NCBI RefSeq assembly: GCF_901933205.1 | Contig: NC_044571.1 | Location: forward strand, 13,705,235-13,769,234 | Length of the DNA stretch: 64,000 nt | Source of the DNA: Camarhynchus parvulus | Taxonomy: Eukaryota; Chordata; Aves; Passeriformes; Thraupidae | Reading direction: 5' to 3' | Program-made: the position numbers and the translations under genes | Part shown: in pieces, positions 41,673 through 51,367 of the stretch | Layout: the number at the start of each line of letters is the position of its first letter | Position numbering within the stretch: the first letter of the stretch is position 1 | Notes under the pieces: generated by a model | Told to the model about the DNA's origin: nothing | Database searches by the model: none | What the model saw: only the letters and a program-made list of their open reading frames with translations

Positions 41673-41675
41673 CGT
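41665..41675 (-). promoter_or_regulatory. Paired HIF core motifs (ACGTG, GCGTG)
   Basis: On the minus strand the segment reads ACGTGCGCGTG, giving two RCGTG cores six bases apart that overlap the NRF1 site. Mammalian PDK3 is reported to be HIF-1 inducible. The motif is short and common in CpG islands, so this is inference. Confidence 0.4.
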
Positions 41676-41778
41676 CGGCGCGCGAGGGACGGGGCGGAGC
41701 GGGAGCGGAGCGGGGGTCGGATTGTGGGTGGGATTGTGGGGGGAGCCCCGGGTCGGTCAGGCCCGCCTCGGTGTTACA

Positions 41779-41874
41779 GTCAGTGCCCTCGGCCGAAAGG
41801 GCCCTTGCAGTCACAGTGCCCTCAGCCCAGATGGCCCTTGAGTCACAGTGTCCTCAGCCGAAATGGCCCTTGGA
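41779..41874. repeat. Left arm: three tandem 31-33-bp units
   Basis: Units start at 41779, 41810 and 41842. Each has the plan GTCACAGTG-CCCTCAGCC-GAAATGGCCCTTGG with substitutions and 1-2-bp length changes. A partial unit follows at 41875-41895. Inverted copies lie at 42013-42113. Confidence 0.88.
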
Positions 41875-41895
41875 GTCACAGCCACTGCCCTCAGT

Positions 41896-42012
41896 CAGGT
41901 TGGAAAGACCTCTGGGACCATCGAGTCCAGCCTATGGCCGACCACCACCATGTCCAGCCACACCATGGAACTGAGCCGCACGTCTAGTCTTTACTTAAAC
42001 GCCTGCAAGGAC
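41896..42012 (-). mobile_element. CR1 remnant between the inverted arrays
   Basis: The plus strand reads CAGGTTGGAAAGACCTCTGG, then GACCATCGAGTCCAGCC, a CCGACCACCACCATGTCC block, and CTTAAACGCCTGCAAGGAC. This is the reverse complement of the CR1 3' region just upstream of the terminal octamers. The same element appears to resume at about 42756. Confidence 0.8.
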
Positions 42013-42113
42013 TGTGACTCCAAGGGCCATTTTGGCTGAGGGTGCTGTGACTCCAAGGGCCACTTGGACTGAGGGCAGTGACTGTGACTCCGAGGGCCGT
42101 TTCAGCTGAGGAG
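42013..42113. repeat. Right arm: three tandem units, inverted relative to left arm
   Basis: Units start at 42013, 42046 and 42083 with the plan TGTGACTCC-AAGGGCC-ATTTTGGCTGAGGG, the reverse complement of the left-arm unit. The middle unit carries an extra GCAGTGAC-like segment. Together with 41779-41874 it can fold into an imperfect hairpin around the CR1 remnant. Confidence 0.88.
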
Positions 42114-42116
42114 TTT

Positions 42117-42755
42117 TGTTTCAGGATTGGGCAAGCTTGAGTGCTCAGTGGTATTCTATGAATCAAGCACACCAAGTATCAAAACTTTTACTAATTATAG
42201 ATTTTAGCAAACAAAAGAATTAGTGGTCATTGGCTACAAGTTACATAGCTCTCCTATTAATCACTGTTCTTCTATTGGTTAATTACTCCAATTAGACATC
42301 TCCTCTGGTACAGTGGCCTTGCTGGCTTGGTGGGCAGTGAGTCAGCGGTCCCAATCTCCCCCTGCCAGAATTACCTCTTACCCAGCTGGAGCTGACTCAG
42401 CTGAGTTAGTTTAATTAGTTTCTTCTTCATATTGGGAGTTCTGCCAGATGTCCTTGTGGCCCTGCATTGTCTCCACTATCAGTGGACATCCTTCTCTCCA
42501 AGCTTTGTTAACCTCTCGCTACATTTGAGATCATCACAGCATGTCAAGCCCTAAACCTTAACAAGGCAATTCTACCAGCTGTTTTTCCAAAGTTGTTTTT
42601 CTGACAGCTGGACATCACTTAGAGCTTGCTTGCTAGCTGATATCTGTTTCACAGATTAAATCTCCTGCTTCTTGATTAAGCTTGAGCATATACAAATCAA
42701 ACATCAAAGAACATCCTTTCCTGAGCAAATTTTATATATTCCACATTTTGCAACA
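42117..42755. mobile_element. Unassigned 0.64-kb insertion within CR1 (possible solo LTR)
   Basis: Begins TGTTTCAGG and ends TTGCAACA, so both ends show TGTT/AACA symmetry as LTRs do. It separates two parts of one CR1 consensus. No target-site duplication is evident and I do not recognise the family. It could instead be older sequence into which the neighbouring pieces were rearranged. Confidence 0.35.
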
Positions 42756-42912
42756 ACACCTTGGCAGTCCACTCCATTATCTAATTACCCCTTCTGTGAA
42801 GAAATTCCTCCTGATGTCCAACCTTACCTTCCCCTGGCAGTTTAGGACCATGTCCTCCCATTGCCTGGGAGAAGAGCCCGAGCCCCACCTGGCTACAGCC
42901 TCTGTCCAGGTT
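42756..42912 (-). mobile_element. CR1 fragment, continuation
   Basis: The plus strand shows TAATTACCCCTTCTGTGAAG, then AAATTCCTCCTGATGTCCAA, a CCCCTGGCAG block and GCCTGGGAGAAGAGCCCGAG, then CCCCACCTGGCTACAGCC. This is the classic reverse-oriented CR1 body. In consensus order it follows the segment at 41896-42012, so the CR1 is split. Confidence 0.85.
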
Positions 42913-45900
42913 TCATATGGACCAGTCAATATGTCTCAACTGGTCCATCAGAGGGTGCCTGCCCTGCTGCCTTCCAGCCAAAATACAGCCCTCAGGTATC
43001 CACTGAGTTGTACAGCAGGTGTGAGGCTGGCAGAATAAAGTTCACTGTGTGTGAGAATAGTTGAAATTTTCTGAAAAAGTCCCATTTTTATCTGAGAAAG
43101 CATCTGAATACAATTAGAATTAATTTTGATGACTAGAATCAAAAGTGAAGCGAGGTATTGGAAAATCAAAATGTATCACTGAATGCAGTCACTGACTGGT
43201 TTTTGCTATGATGTGGTTTAGGTACATTTAAGAAAAATAACTGGTGACCAATTCCTTATTTTTCTCCAGTGAATTCAACGTAAGCTTCAGCAGGTACAAG
43301 ATAGCATTACTCTAATTTTATAACTGATTTGCAAAAGAAACCAGTACTCTTCAATTACTGGATATCTCTCTCCATCCTTTCTGTCATTTTTGTCCTTACA
43401 GAATTTGAGACTGAGAAATCCCAACCTAATGTACAAAATAACTGGAAAGCATTTTAAAATCACTTCAATTGCAGCTTATAGGAATGATTGGCTTGAAGAG
43501 GCATGTCATGTAATCAAGACTGACAAAATGAATCATCTACTGTAATTCTGAAGCTTTTTTGGCAGGTGGGAAAAAGTGTTTTAAAACTTTTGTTATATAT
43601 TCATCAGGATTTGATTGTGATTCATTTAGAGCATAACTCTGAAATCAGTTGTGGAATTATCTGGCAGAAAACAATATCTTTTTTTGTTAAAGACAGAACG
43701 ACATTTCCCAAATTAGGATGAAATTAGCAACTTCAAAATATGATTCATTATCAACATTTAAGCCACTTGATTTTATGTATCTTTCACATTTTAAAGTAAT
43801 TCTAGTGTGATTTCAGATTCAAAAAGTAACAAGAAAACAGTTAACTATTGAGTTATCTTTTTAAACACAAAATCATTTTTGCAATATAAAGCATCACAGC
43901 ATCATTTTTTGGAAATTTCTTAATCCTATGTTAGCCAACCCATATGAAAAATTGGAATTGTTTTTGTCGATGGTGATACAGACTAAAACCACAATGAGGA
44001 CATGCACAAAGTCACTGCAAAACAGAGGTGTGCTCTTCTCATCAGACTCCCAATAGCTTCTCTCAGCTCTGGAGAAATTGATGACATAACCAACAGATCA
44101 AATTCTCCAAAAACTGTTCAAACACACACTGCAGAGACATTCAAATCCCAGACCCACCCAGCAGCTCTTCATGGCCTTGTGCTTGAGAAGACTGCAAGAC
44201 TTGCTTGAGAGACCGTAAAATGCACATGGGAAGGGCTATGGTTTTACCAGTGCAAGACAGCAGCAAGCATACACATAAACCTAGTTCTTAAACAGTCTAC
44301 CTAAATAAAGAGAAGTTAGTGGCATAAAGCATGCAAAATACAAAATGCTACTGGAATCGATAGGATTAAATGATAAGCTGAGTTTTGCTTTTTGGACCAG
44401 TTGGATTTCTCATACCTCATAGTTGCCTTCTTTATGTATTTCAGAACATATTTGGTGCAGAAAAGATTCCTGAACTCATTCTGTGAGTGCCCCCCTGCAT
44501 CTTTGTTTAAATGTTAAAAAACTCCTACAAGCATACAGGAAAAAAATTATTTACCTCTTAAGAAAATTTGATTTTAACATTGATAACATCTAACACTGCT
44601 GAACTTCTCTGGTATCTTTATCATCTCTCTTTTACTGAGGGTATTATTTTCATATTTTCCAGCTAGATTCAAATCTGGAATAAGTAGAATTAACCAAGGG
44701 GTCAAAGATTACTCAGGTTTACACGGCTGTTTAGTAGCCAGCACAACTTAGTCACTTGTTCAGTTCAAATCTGTGAGCATACAGGCAACTGGAAACCTCA
44801 GCACCTGTAAGGGAATTAGGGTCTGGGTATGGATACTGGCCAGAACCCTGCTGTGAGGACAAATGCCAGTGGTGTCCTGGCTTAGGGAGCACCACCCAGC
44901 CCCACTGCCCCTGCCTTGCTCCCAGGGAGCCCCAGACACATCATGGAGTCTGGTTTTGTTGGGCCATCACTGTGACAAAGGAGATGGATAATTGAATCTG
45001 AGTAAACAATCTTGCCTTAATAATTTTTGTTGGTTTTCTGTGTCAGAGTTGGTATAAAATCAATGCTTCTAACTCACAAACCACAGAAACTTTGAGAGGG
45101 AAAAGCAGCAATATCAGGTTTTGCAGCAGAATGATTCCCTAAAACAGAGGAATTGGTGTAGAGAATATTTGCAAAATCAAAGTTTTTTTGGTATTTCCTC
45201 AGAAATTTCAAGCACTGCCTGTTGACCACTGGATTTAGTAGCAATACTTAAAAATTGGCCTCTCCTGTGTTTGTGATTTAGCTATGATGGGAGGGAGGGA
45301 CTGGGTACTCTACTGACAGAGTGTACATGGGAGAGCCTTTGCTGTTCCTTGTATGGGACTTGTCTTTATATGTTAATTCAATAGAGCCAGGGAGATAAAT
45401 AAGAGACACTTCTATGACTCGTAACCAGAAAAATAAGTTACCAGAAAATAAAATTATCCTTAAGTTTGAGTTTTCTTAGCCCTTAAAGTGCTAAGAGAGA
45501 GAGTGCTAAAGAGTTAAAATTAGAAATTCACTCCTACAGAAATTTATAGTCAAACTTGGTATGGAGATTTTAAAAGATGCTTTTTTGTTACATTTTCAGA
45601 TCTTGCTCTTTCTGGACCTTTGTATTACATGCACTTGTTTTCAGGGATCAAAGATTTGCATGTAGTATTTCACCCAAGTAACATTTATTCACAGTGAAAA
45701 TTTCAGACCTTTAAAACACCAGAGCCATAATCTTCTTAACAAAGCTTGTTTTATTTCACTGCAGAATACATAGTAGGTCTATAAACTAGCTGCAGGGGAT
45801 TCAGCATAATGAACTTCTTTGTATGGATGTCAGAGGAGGGGAAAAGTAATGCTAAAGTGTAAATCAAGAAAACATCATTATTAGTGTTTTCTAGACACAT

Positions 45901-46837
45901 TGACTTAATGGAATTCATTGAGTTTTTTCTTTTTCTTTTTTTTTAACCAAAAAAAAAACTATATTGAAGTGTATATAACCCCTATTTCTTAAAGTTCAGA
46001 AGCACTCATTGAGAATGGGGATAATACAATTGAAACATGAACAATAATAATAACCAATAACAGTTATTTGGAAGAAATTTACACAGAAAATTATACTCCC
46101 AAAATACTTCTTACAAGATGGCAGAAAAATCAGCACAGACCAGGAAAAACTAGTATAGAGGATGTTTCATAAAAATCCCTGCTCTTCACAGTACTAATAT
46201 TTGTCAATAACCCCACTGTATTTTCCTACCTGGCATTATATGCTCTCAAGGGTAGATTCAAGTAGTGGATCAAAACCATACTGGGAACACATGGAGTGAG
46301 AAAGGGATTAGGTTCTTTACTGAAGCTTTCCTGAACTTCAAAAAGGATCTGGTTTTATTTTTAATAATTTATCACTTCCTAGTATTTGTGCACTCCAGTG
46401 AGTAACTTTGGGACTGTTACCCACAATGTTCAGAAGGTTGATAGTTCTTGCATTTGGGAATGTGCATGTAGTATTATCTCTTGTTGCTACCATAGTCTAC
46501 ATTTTCAGCCATTCTTGTCTAATACCCAAGAAAATAAAGGGTTTTTACCAAGTTGTTTGCCAGCAAAATTTGGTAGTCACTGCATTTAGTGTTTCTCATC
46601 CTAGTTAGTTGACCAGCAGAGTTCAGCAGTTTTTCTAAAGGAATCATCTGAAACTATCAAAGATTGCACTCAGCAAATCTAAGAGCTGGCAATTTGAAGA
46701 AAATCTTGACTCTCTTTGCAACCAAAAATACCATGGCTTGTCAAATGGTTTATCTGGTTTAGAAGTCTTAGGTTTTTTTAGACTATGCACTCCACAATTT
46801 CTTCAATTGCAGAGTTGTCCTCTGTAATTTGCTTTAA

Positions 46838-46911
46838 ATTAAAGCTGGTGCCACTATGGAGCTGATGTTGGCTCCTTATCAGATGATACCATCTGTGTGT
46901 CCAGCTTTAAT
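46838..46911. repeat. Nested inverted repeats (11 bp and 6 bp arms)
   Basis: ATTAAAGCTGG (46838-46848) pairs exactly with CCAGCTTTAAT (46901-46911). Inside lies CAGATG (46880-46885) and its mirror CATCTG (46890-46895), separated by ATAC. Function unknown. Confidence 0.75.
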
Positions 46912-48544
46912 GGACAGACTCTCCAATAGACAAAAAAACCTTTTCATGCCTAAAGAAAAATGAACAGATTATTTTCTTTTGAAATTGTTAAGGCATGCAG
47001 AAGAGAAAATTCTTGCCACTGAGATAACTGAGAGTAAATGCAGAGCAAAAGAATTTAGTAGTGTCCTTATTGCCATATTTTGTTCTGCCTCTGCCATAAG
47101 GGAACCATTGGAACCAGTGAGGCAGAGCTATAACTGAGTGGCACAGAACCACACCAGAACAACCCCTTCCCTATAAGACTGTATTGGTGCTTCCTTTACT
47201 ATTCAAAAATACATAAAAACCCACAGCAATGTCCTAACTTGCATATGAAATGTGCAAAACTGCAGTCAGTACACTTGTACCAAGGATTTACATTTAATCT
47301 TTTTTCCAGAAAGAGCTTGAAAGGACACCAGCTGAGGAAGAGTCACTGGTACATATGAAACACAACTTTGGGGTTTGTACTAGGCCCTTTAAAATGGGAT
47401 TGACAATATACTTTGAGGAGAAGGTCAGAACTAATTTGGCATTAAAAAGAGAGAAGTGTCTGTGAAAGAAATGATTTTTCTCTTTTTTTTTTTTTTTTTC
47501 CCTTTCCTTCCCTTGCTAGGGAGTCTTCCAGGGGAGAACTCAAAACTTTATTTTAGACTGAATAACCACAATCACACCCTGACATACCTTTATCTTTGGA
47601 GAATAGAATCTCATCACCTTTTTGTTTGCAAAATTGAAATTTGCAGGGGTCTTGTGAGGAAAAAGCTGAAAAGGAGTTGACCTCGCTACATGAAGTTCAT
47701 CATGCAGGAGAAGTTCTCATATCCTTGAATAAATGGAATAAAATCTGCCATTTAAGGGAGCAGGCTCTGAAAATTTTCAGATGGAAATGGAGATGCACTT
47801 TTTGTTCATTTTGCATACAAGATTTGTTTTCCATGCACTCAAATCTTCAACAAGAAACTGCTCTTTTTTGTTTGAAAAACACATAATCTCACAAGAAGTT
47901 GTTCCCATCTCTGCTGGTACTTGGCACCCTATCTAGCAGGCTGGAAGATTGGATGAGCAGGTTTCTGAGGACTTTCACAGCTCTACCGTACAGATCTGAA
48001 ACTGGGGTTTTTTGGTTTCACTGCAACCCATGAGGTGAGAACTAAAACTACCAGGAAACACCACAGTTTTTATAGAAACATCAAAACATTCTCCTTTGAG
48101 AATCCACCAATTTCATTGGATGGATTCCTTAAATAAAACAGCATAAAAGTTCAGCTCCTGTGACAACTGGGAAGAAGAGCTGTCATGCTTGTCATTGTGG
48201 AGCTTTCTTAATGTTAAAAATCTTTCAGAATGTAATTCCTGCCCCTGAGCTGCACTTTCCAGAGGAACCTGTGTGCCAAGAGACAAGTTAATAAAGAAAA
48301 ATCTGAGTCCAAATACACATTTTGTAATGAATCATCAGTCATTTTTCTCTCAAAAACCAACCAGCCAAACAATATTAGGGAAGCACAAGTGCATTTTCTG
48401 ATTGCCTCCTCTTCCAGATCTTGGCAGTAGAAAATGGGTTGAGAAGAGCCCCTGTTCCAATAGAAGCTCTGCCCTTAGAGAACAGTGATGCATCACTTTG
48501 TTGTTCTGCATTGATCAATCTACTTTTCACCCTATTATACTTCC

Positions 48545-48860
48545 TTGTATCCCATGCATCAAATGCTAGTTTTTAATTCAGTGTCATATCAAGTGCTTTT
48601 CTGAAATCAATAAGCATTGCATGCACTAGAATACTTTTATATAACACACAGGCAATTGCAGTGAGTTTGGGTACCACGTTTGTCTGACCTGATATGTTTT
48701 ATTAACCTGCAGTTCTTACTGTTCATTAGGCTTTTTCACTCTATAGATTTACACAGGAATTGGTGGGTATTTTAGTCTTTATTTAAGACCATGTAAAGAT
48801 TAAACAAATTATTGTAGTTTCTCCAATTTTTCTGTTAAAACCATTTTCCTGCACTTGTCC
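48545..48860 (-). mobile_element. Very old CR1/L3-like fragment (tentative)
   Basis: The plus strand has TGTCATATCAAGTGCTTTTC then TGAAATCAATAAGCATTGCA, resembling the reverse-oriented CR1 region that encodes a 'tcaa.gctttgctgaa.tc.a' block. Divergence is so high that chance or another old family remains possible. Confidence 0.28.
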
Positions 48861-50371
48861 AACCAATAAGCTTTTATTATTCCTATTTTCATATACTCCT
48901 TTTATTTGGTACTGATTTCAAAATGCACAGTAAGGAAACTGAACTTGTTTGCATGGCTCAAGTTAAACATCATATTTTTGTGACATGCTGGATTTCAAAC
49001 CTCTTGCTGACACTGCTTTCTTGCTGGATTCTGGAGTTTCTCTTCCCTGTAAACAGCAATACATATTTTGCTTGATTTTCTGTAATGTTGTGCACACTGT
49101 AGCTTGTAGGCCGGTCGAGATGAGGGCAAACACAGTGTTATATCTGTGTACACTGGCATAGCAAATGAGCCCTAAGCTAAACAGAAAGCTTGTCAGGGTT
49201 ATAATAGCACTAGTTTGGGGTTAGAGAGAAGCTTTTCTGGTAGGCAATGTACAGGAGTTCTTGCATCATGACCCTAATTTCCAGTTCCTCTTAACAAGGT
49301 GGAGTCTCATCAGTTTGCAATTCGAGCTGCACAAATCCATGCATATGGTGGAGCTCAATACTGATGCCAGACAAGAATCTATTTTAATTTGTCTTTAAAT
49401 ACACAGTCCAATGGAGAATTAAATGCATCGTGTTCATGTGACATATCCACGCAGCTGATCCTAGTAAGTGTGGTAGCCTCCATTCAGGCTTCTTCAAGCA
49501 GCCTTGAAGACCTGCTGCCAGCAGCTGGAGACTTCTCCAGGAGCACCATTTGGCAAAATATCCTGTGTCTCTATACACAGCCTTCTCAAAGATAATAACT
49601 GAAAAAAACCTGTAATTAACAAGATAAACAAATAAATAGCTTTTTCAACTGTTCTACTTACAAAACATAACATGCATCTTATTATGCAAATTATTTTGAT
49701 GATCTGTAGCACAACAGCTTCATGGGTGGGAAGAAAACTTTTGCTCTGGTGTTTGCTTGCAGATGAGTGCTTTGAGATAACAGGAGTAATAAAATGCCCT
49801 TCTTAGGTGAAAAATGGATTCCATGCAGTTTCCTGACAACCTGAAAGTTTTACTTTCTCCATATTGCAACATCACTCAGGCCTACAAGTTTGTTGTAGGA
49901 TGGATTAGCTTTGAAAGATTAGATAAGGATATGGACGTGGATGTGGATAAGAATGGAACTACTGATGATCCAAAGTCATCTTTTCACTTCATTAAGCAAC
50001 TGAATGCTAAACAAGAGGGTGTCACACTTGAATGAGCAACAACATTACCACATTTGTGTAGTTTAGTGCCTTTCTTCTCAGCTGCAGCTTGGAGTGGCGT
50101 GTGATGGACACACTGAAAAGCAGAATGAAGAGCACAGATCATTCTTATTTTGAAGGTTGCTGAATGCTTGCTTTTAGAAGTCATTTCCAGTAGTGTTCAG
50201 CAGATGTTTCCCAGCTCTTAGCCACTTGATGAGTACTGACTTCTGGTAGTTTGATCTCACACATGCATAATGAATGGGAATTAAATACAAAGTAACTTTT
50301 CTAAGTGAAAGAAAGGAAAAAAGTGCAGAGATTTCCCTTGAGGTGCACTCATAGCTGAACCTGCATCACAG

Positions 50372-50414
50372 TCAAACCCAGATATCTATACCCTCAAACC
50401 CAGATATCTGTACC
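50372..50414. repeat. Tandem duplication, about 22 bp (2 copies)
   Basis: TCAAACCCAGATATCTATACC at 50372-50393 (with one extra C) is followed by a near-identical copy at 50394-50414. Confidence 0.85.
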
Positions 50415-50459
50415 TCAAAGGGACTCTCCTCAAGGCAACAGCTACAGCTGTTACCCATG

Positions 50460-51367
50460 GTGGAGCATAGCTGTTGAGTCTCACATTTCCAGATAAGATA
50501 AATTGTCAAATTTGGGCTGCACTTCTCTGCAGAAACACCTTCACCCCACACACACTCCTCTGTTGTTGATATCATCTTTATTCCCAAATTCTCTGCCCTC
50601 CTCCCCAAGGTGCAGAATGGGGGCTGTGGTCAGTACATCACACCTTGTCTCTGTCACTCAGTCCTCCTCACACTTTTCACCTTTTCCAGTTTGGGGTCAT
50701 TCCCACAGGAAACAATCCTCCATGAATTTCTGCAATGTGAGTCTTTCCCATGGGCTCCAGTTCCTCACCAACTGCACCAGCATGGGTCCCTTCCACAGGG
50801 AGCAGTCCATCAGGACCAGGCTGCTCCATGTGGATGCCCACAAATCCTGCCAACACACCTGCTCCAGTGTGTGTTTTGTTCTTCACAGGTCCTGCCAGGA
50901 GCCTGCTCCAGGGCCAGCTTTCCACAGGGTCACAGCCTTCTTTGGGCATCCACCTGCTCCAGCCAGGGATTCTGCAGGTGGATCTCTGCTCGACCATGGT
51001 GTTCAATGGGCTGAAGGGGGGTAGCTGACCTACCATGGTCTGCAGGGGAATCTCTGCCTAGAGCACTTCCTTTCCCTCCTTTCCCTCCTTCACTGACCTT
51101 GGTGTGTGTGCAGGGCTGTTTCTCTCACTCATTCCCCCACCTGCAATTGCTGCTGTTCGCAGAGCAGGTTTTTCCCCCTGTTCTTAGAAATGTTACCTCA
51201 GTGACATGATCAGCACTGCTGATGGGCTCAGCCTTGGCCAGTGGCAGGTCCATCCTGGAGCCTGCTGGCCTTGGCTCTGCTGGACATGGGGGAAGCTTCT
51301 CTAGCCTTTCACAGAAGCTCACAGGAGCCCTCCCACTACAAAATCCCCACCATGCAAACCCAATACA
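50460..51367 (-). mobile_element. Avian endogenous retrovirus LTR (about 0.9 kb)
   Basis: On the minus strand it begins at 51367 with TGTATTGGGTTTGCATGG and continues through GGGGAAGCTTCCCCCATG-like and GGCCAAGGCTGAGCCCATCA blocks. An imperfect internal repeat built on 'CC.TG.TGGAGCAG..' units follows (about 50690-51010). I recall the same order in a widespread avian ERVL-like LTR. The 3' end is worn and its left edge is approximate. Several 80-170-codon frames on both strands here are shadows. No viral gene is present. Confidence 0.7.

Larger units (their letters stand above)
41160..41770. promoter_or_regulatory. PDK3: CpG island over PDK3 exon 1 and promoter
   Basis: Dense CpG dinucleotides and high GC start abruptly near 41160 and end near 41770, against AT-rich flanks. 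The island spans the end of intron 1, coding exon 1, the 5' UTR and the upstream promoter. I see no TATA box upstream of the ATG. This is the usual layout for a broadly expressed housekeeping-type promoter with dispersed start sites. Open frames through it on both strands (for example 41002-41445 plus and 41167-41814 minus) are by-products of low stop-codon frequency. Confidence 0.9.
41531..41770 (-). promoter_or_regulatory. PDK3: PDK3 core promoter and 5' UTR region
   Basis: The 240 bp upstream of the start codon. It contains GC boxes GGGGCGG at 41582-41588 and 41691-41697 (plus-strand reading), an NRF1-type site at 41661-41672, and CACG-containing HIF cores. The exact start site and UTR boundary cannot be set from sequence. 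A duplicated GGATTGTGGG/GGATTGTGGG-like pair lies at about 41718-41742. Confidence 0.75.
43020..50370. other. Intergenic sequence upstream of PDK3
   Basis: 7.3 kb of AT-rich sequence without a recognisable gene. Noted inside: a T17 run near 47480, a nested palindrome at 46838-46911 and a possible very old CR1 piece at about 48545-48860. Short frames (for example 47456-47886 plus) lack family signatures. Confidence 0.7.

Noticed and set aside
41002..41987. Long plus and minus frames through the CpG island (up to 215 codons)
   Set aside because: GC-rich DNA has few stop codons. The only supported coding sequence there is PDK3 exon 1, and the frames into the repeat arrays are periodic only because the DNA is.
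50503..51036. Overlapping 90-173-codon frames on both strands
   Set aside because: They fall within an LTR built of repeated units and have no retroviral protein signature.
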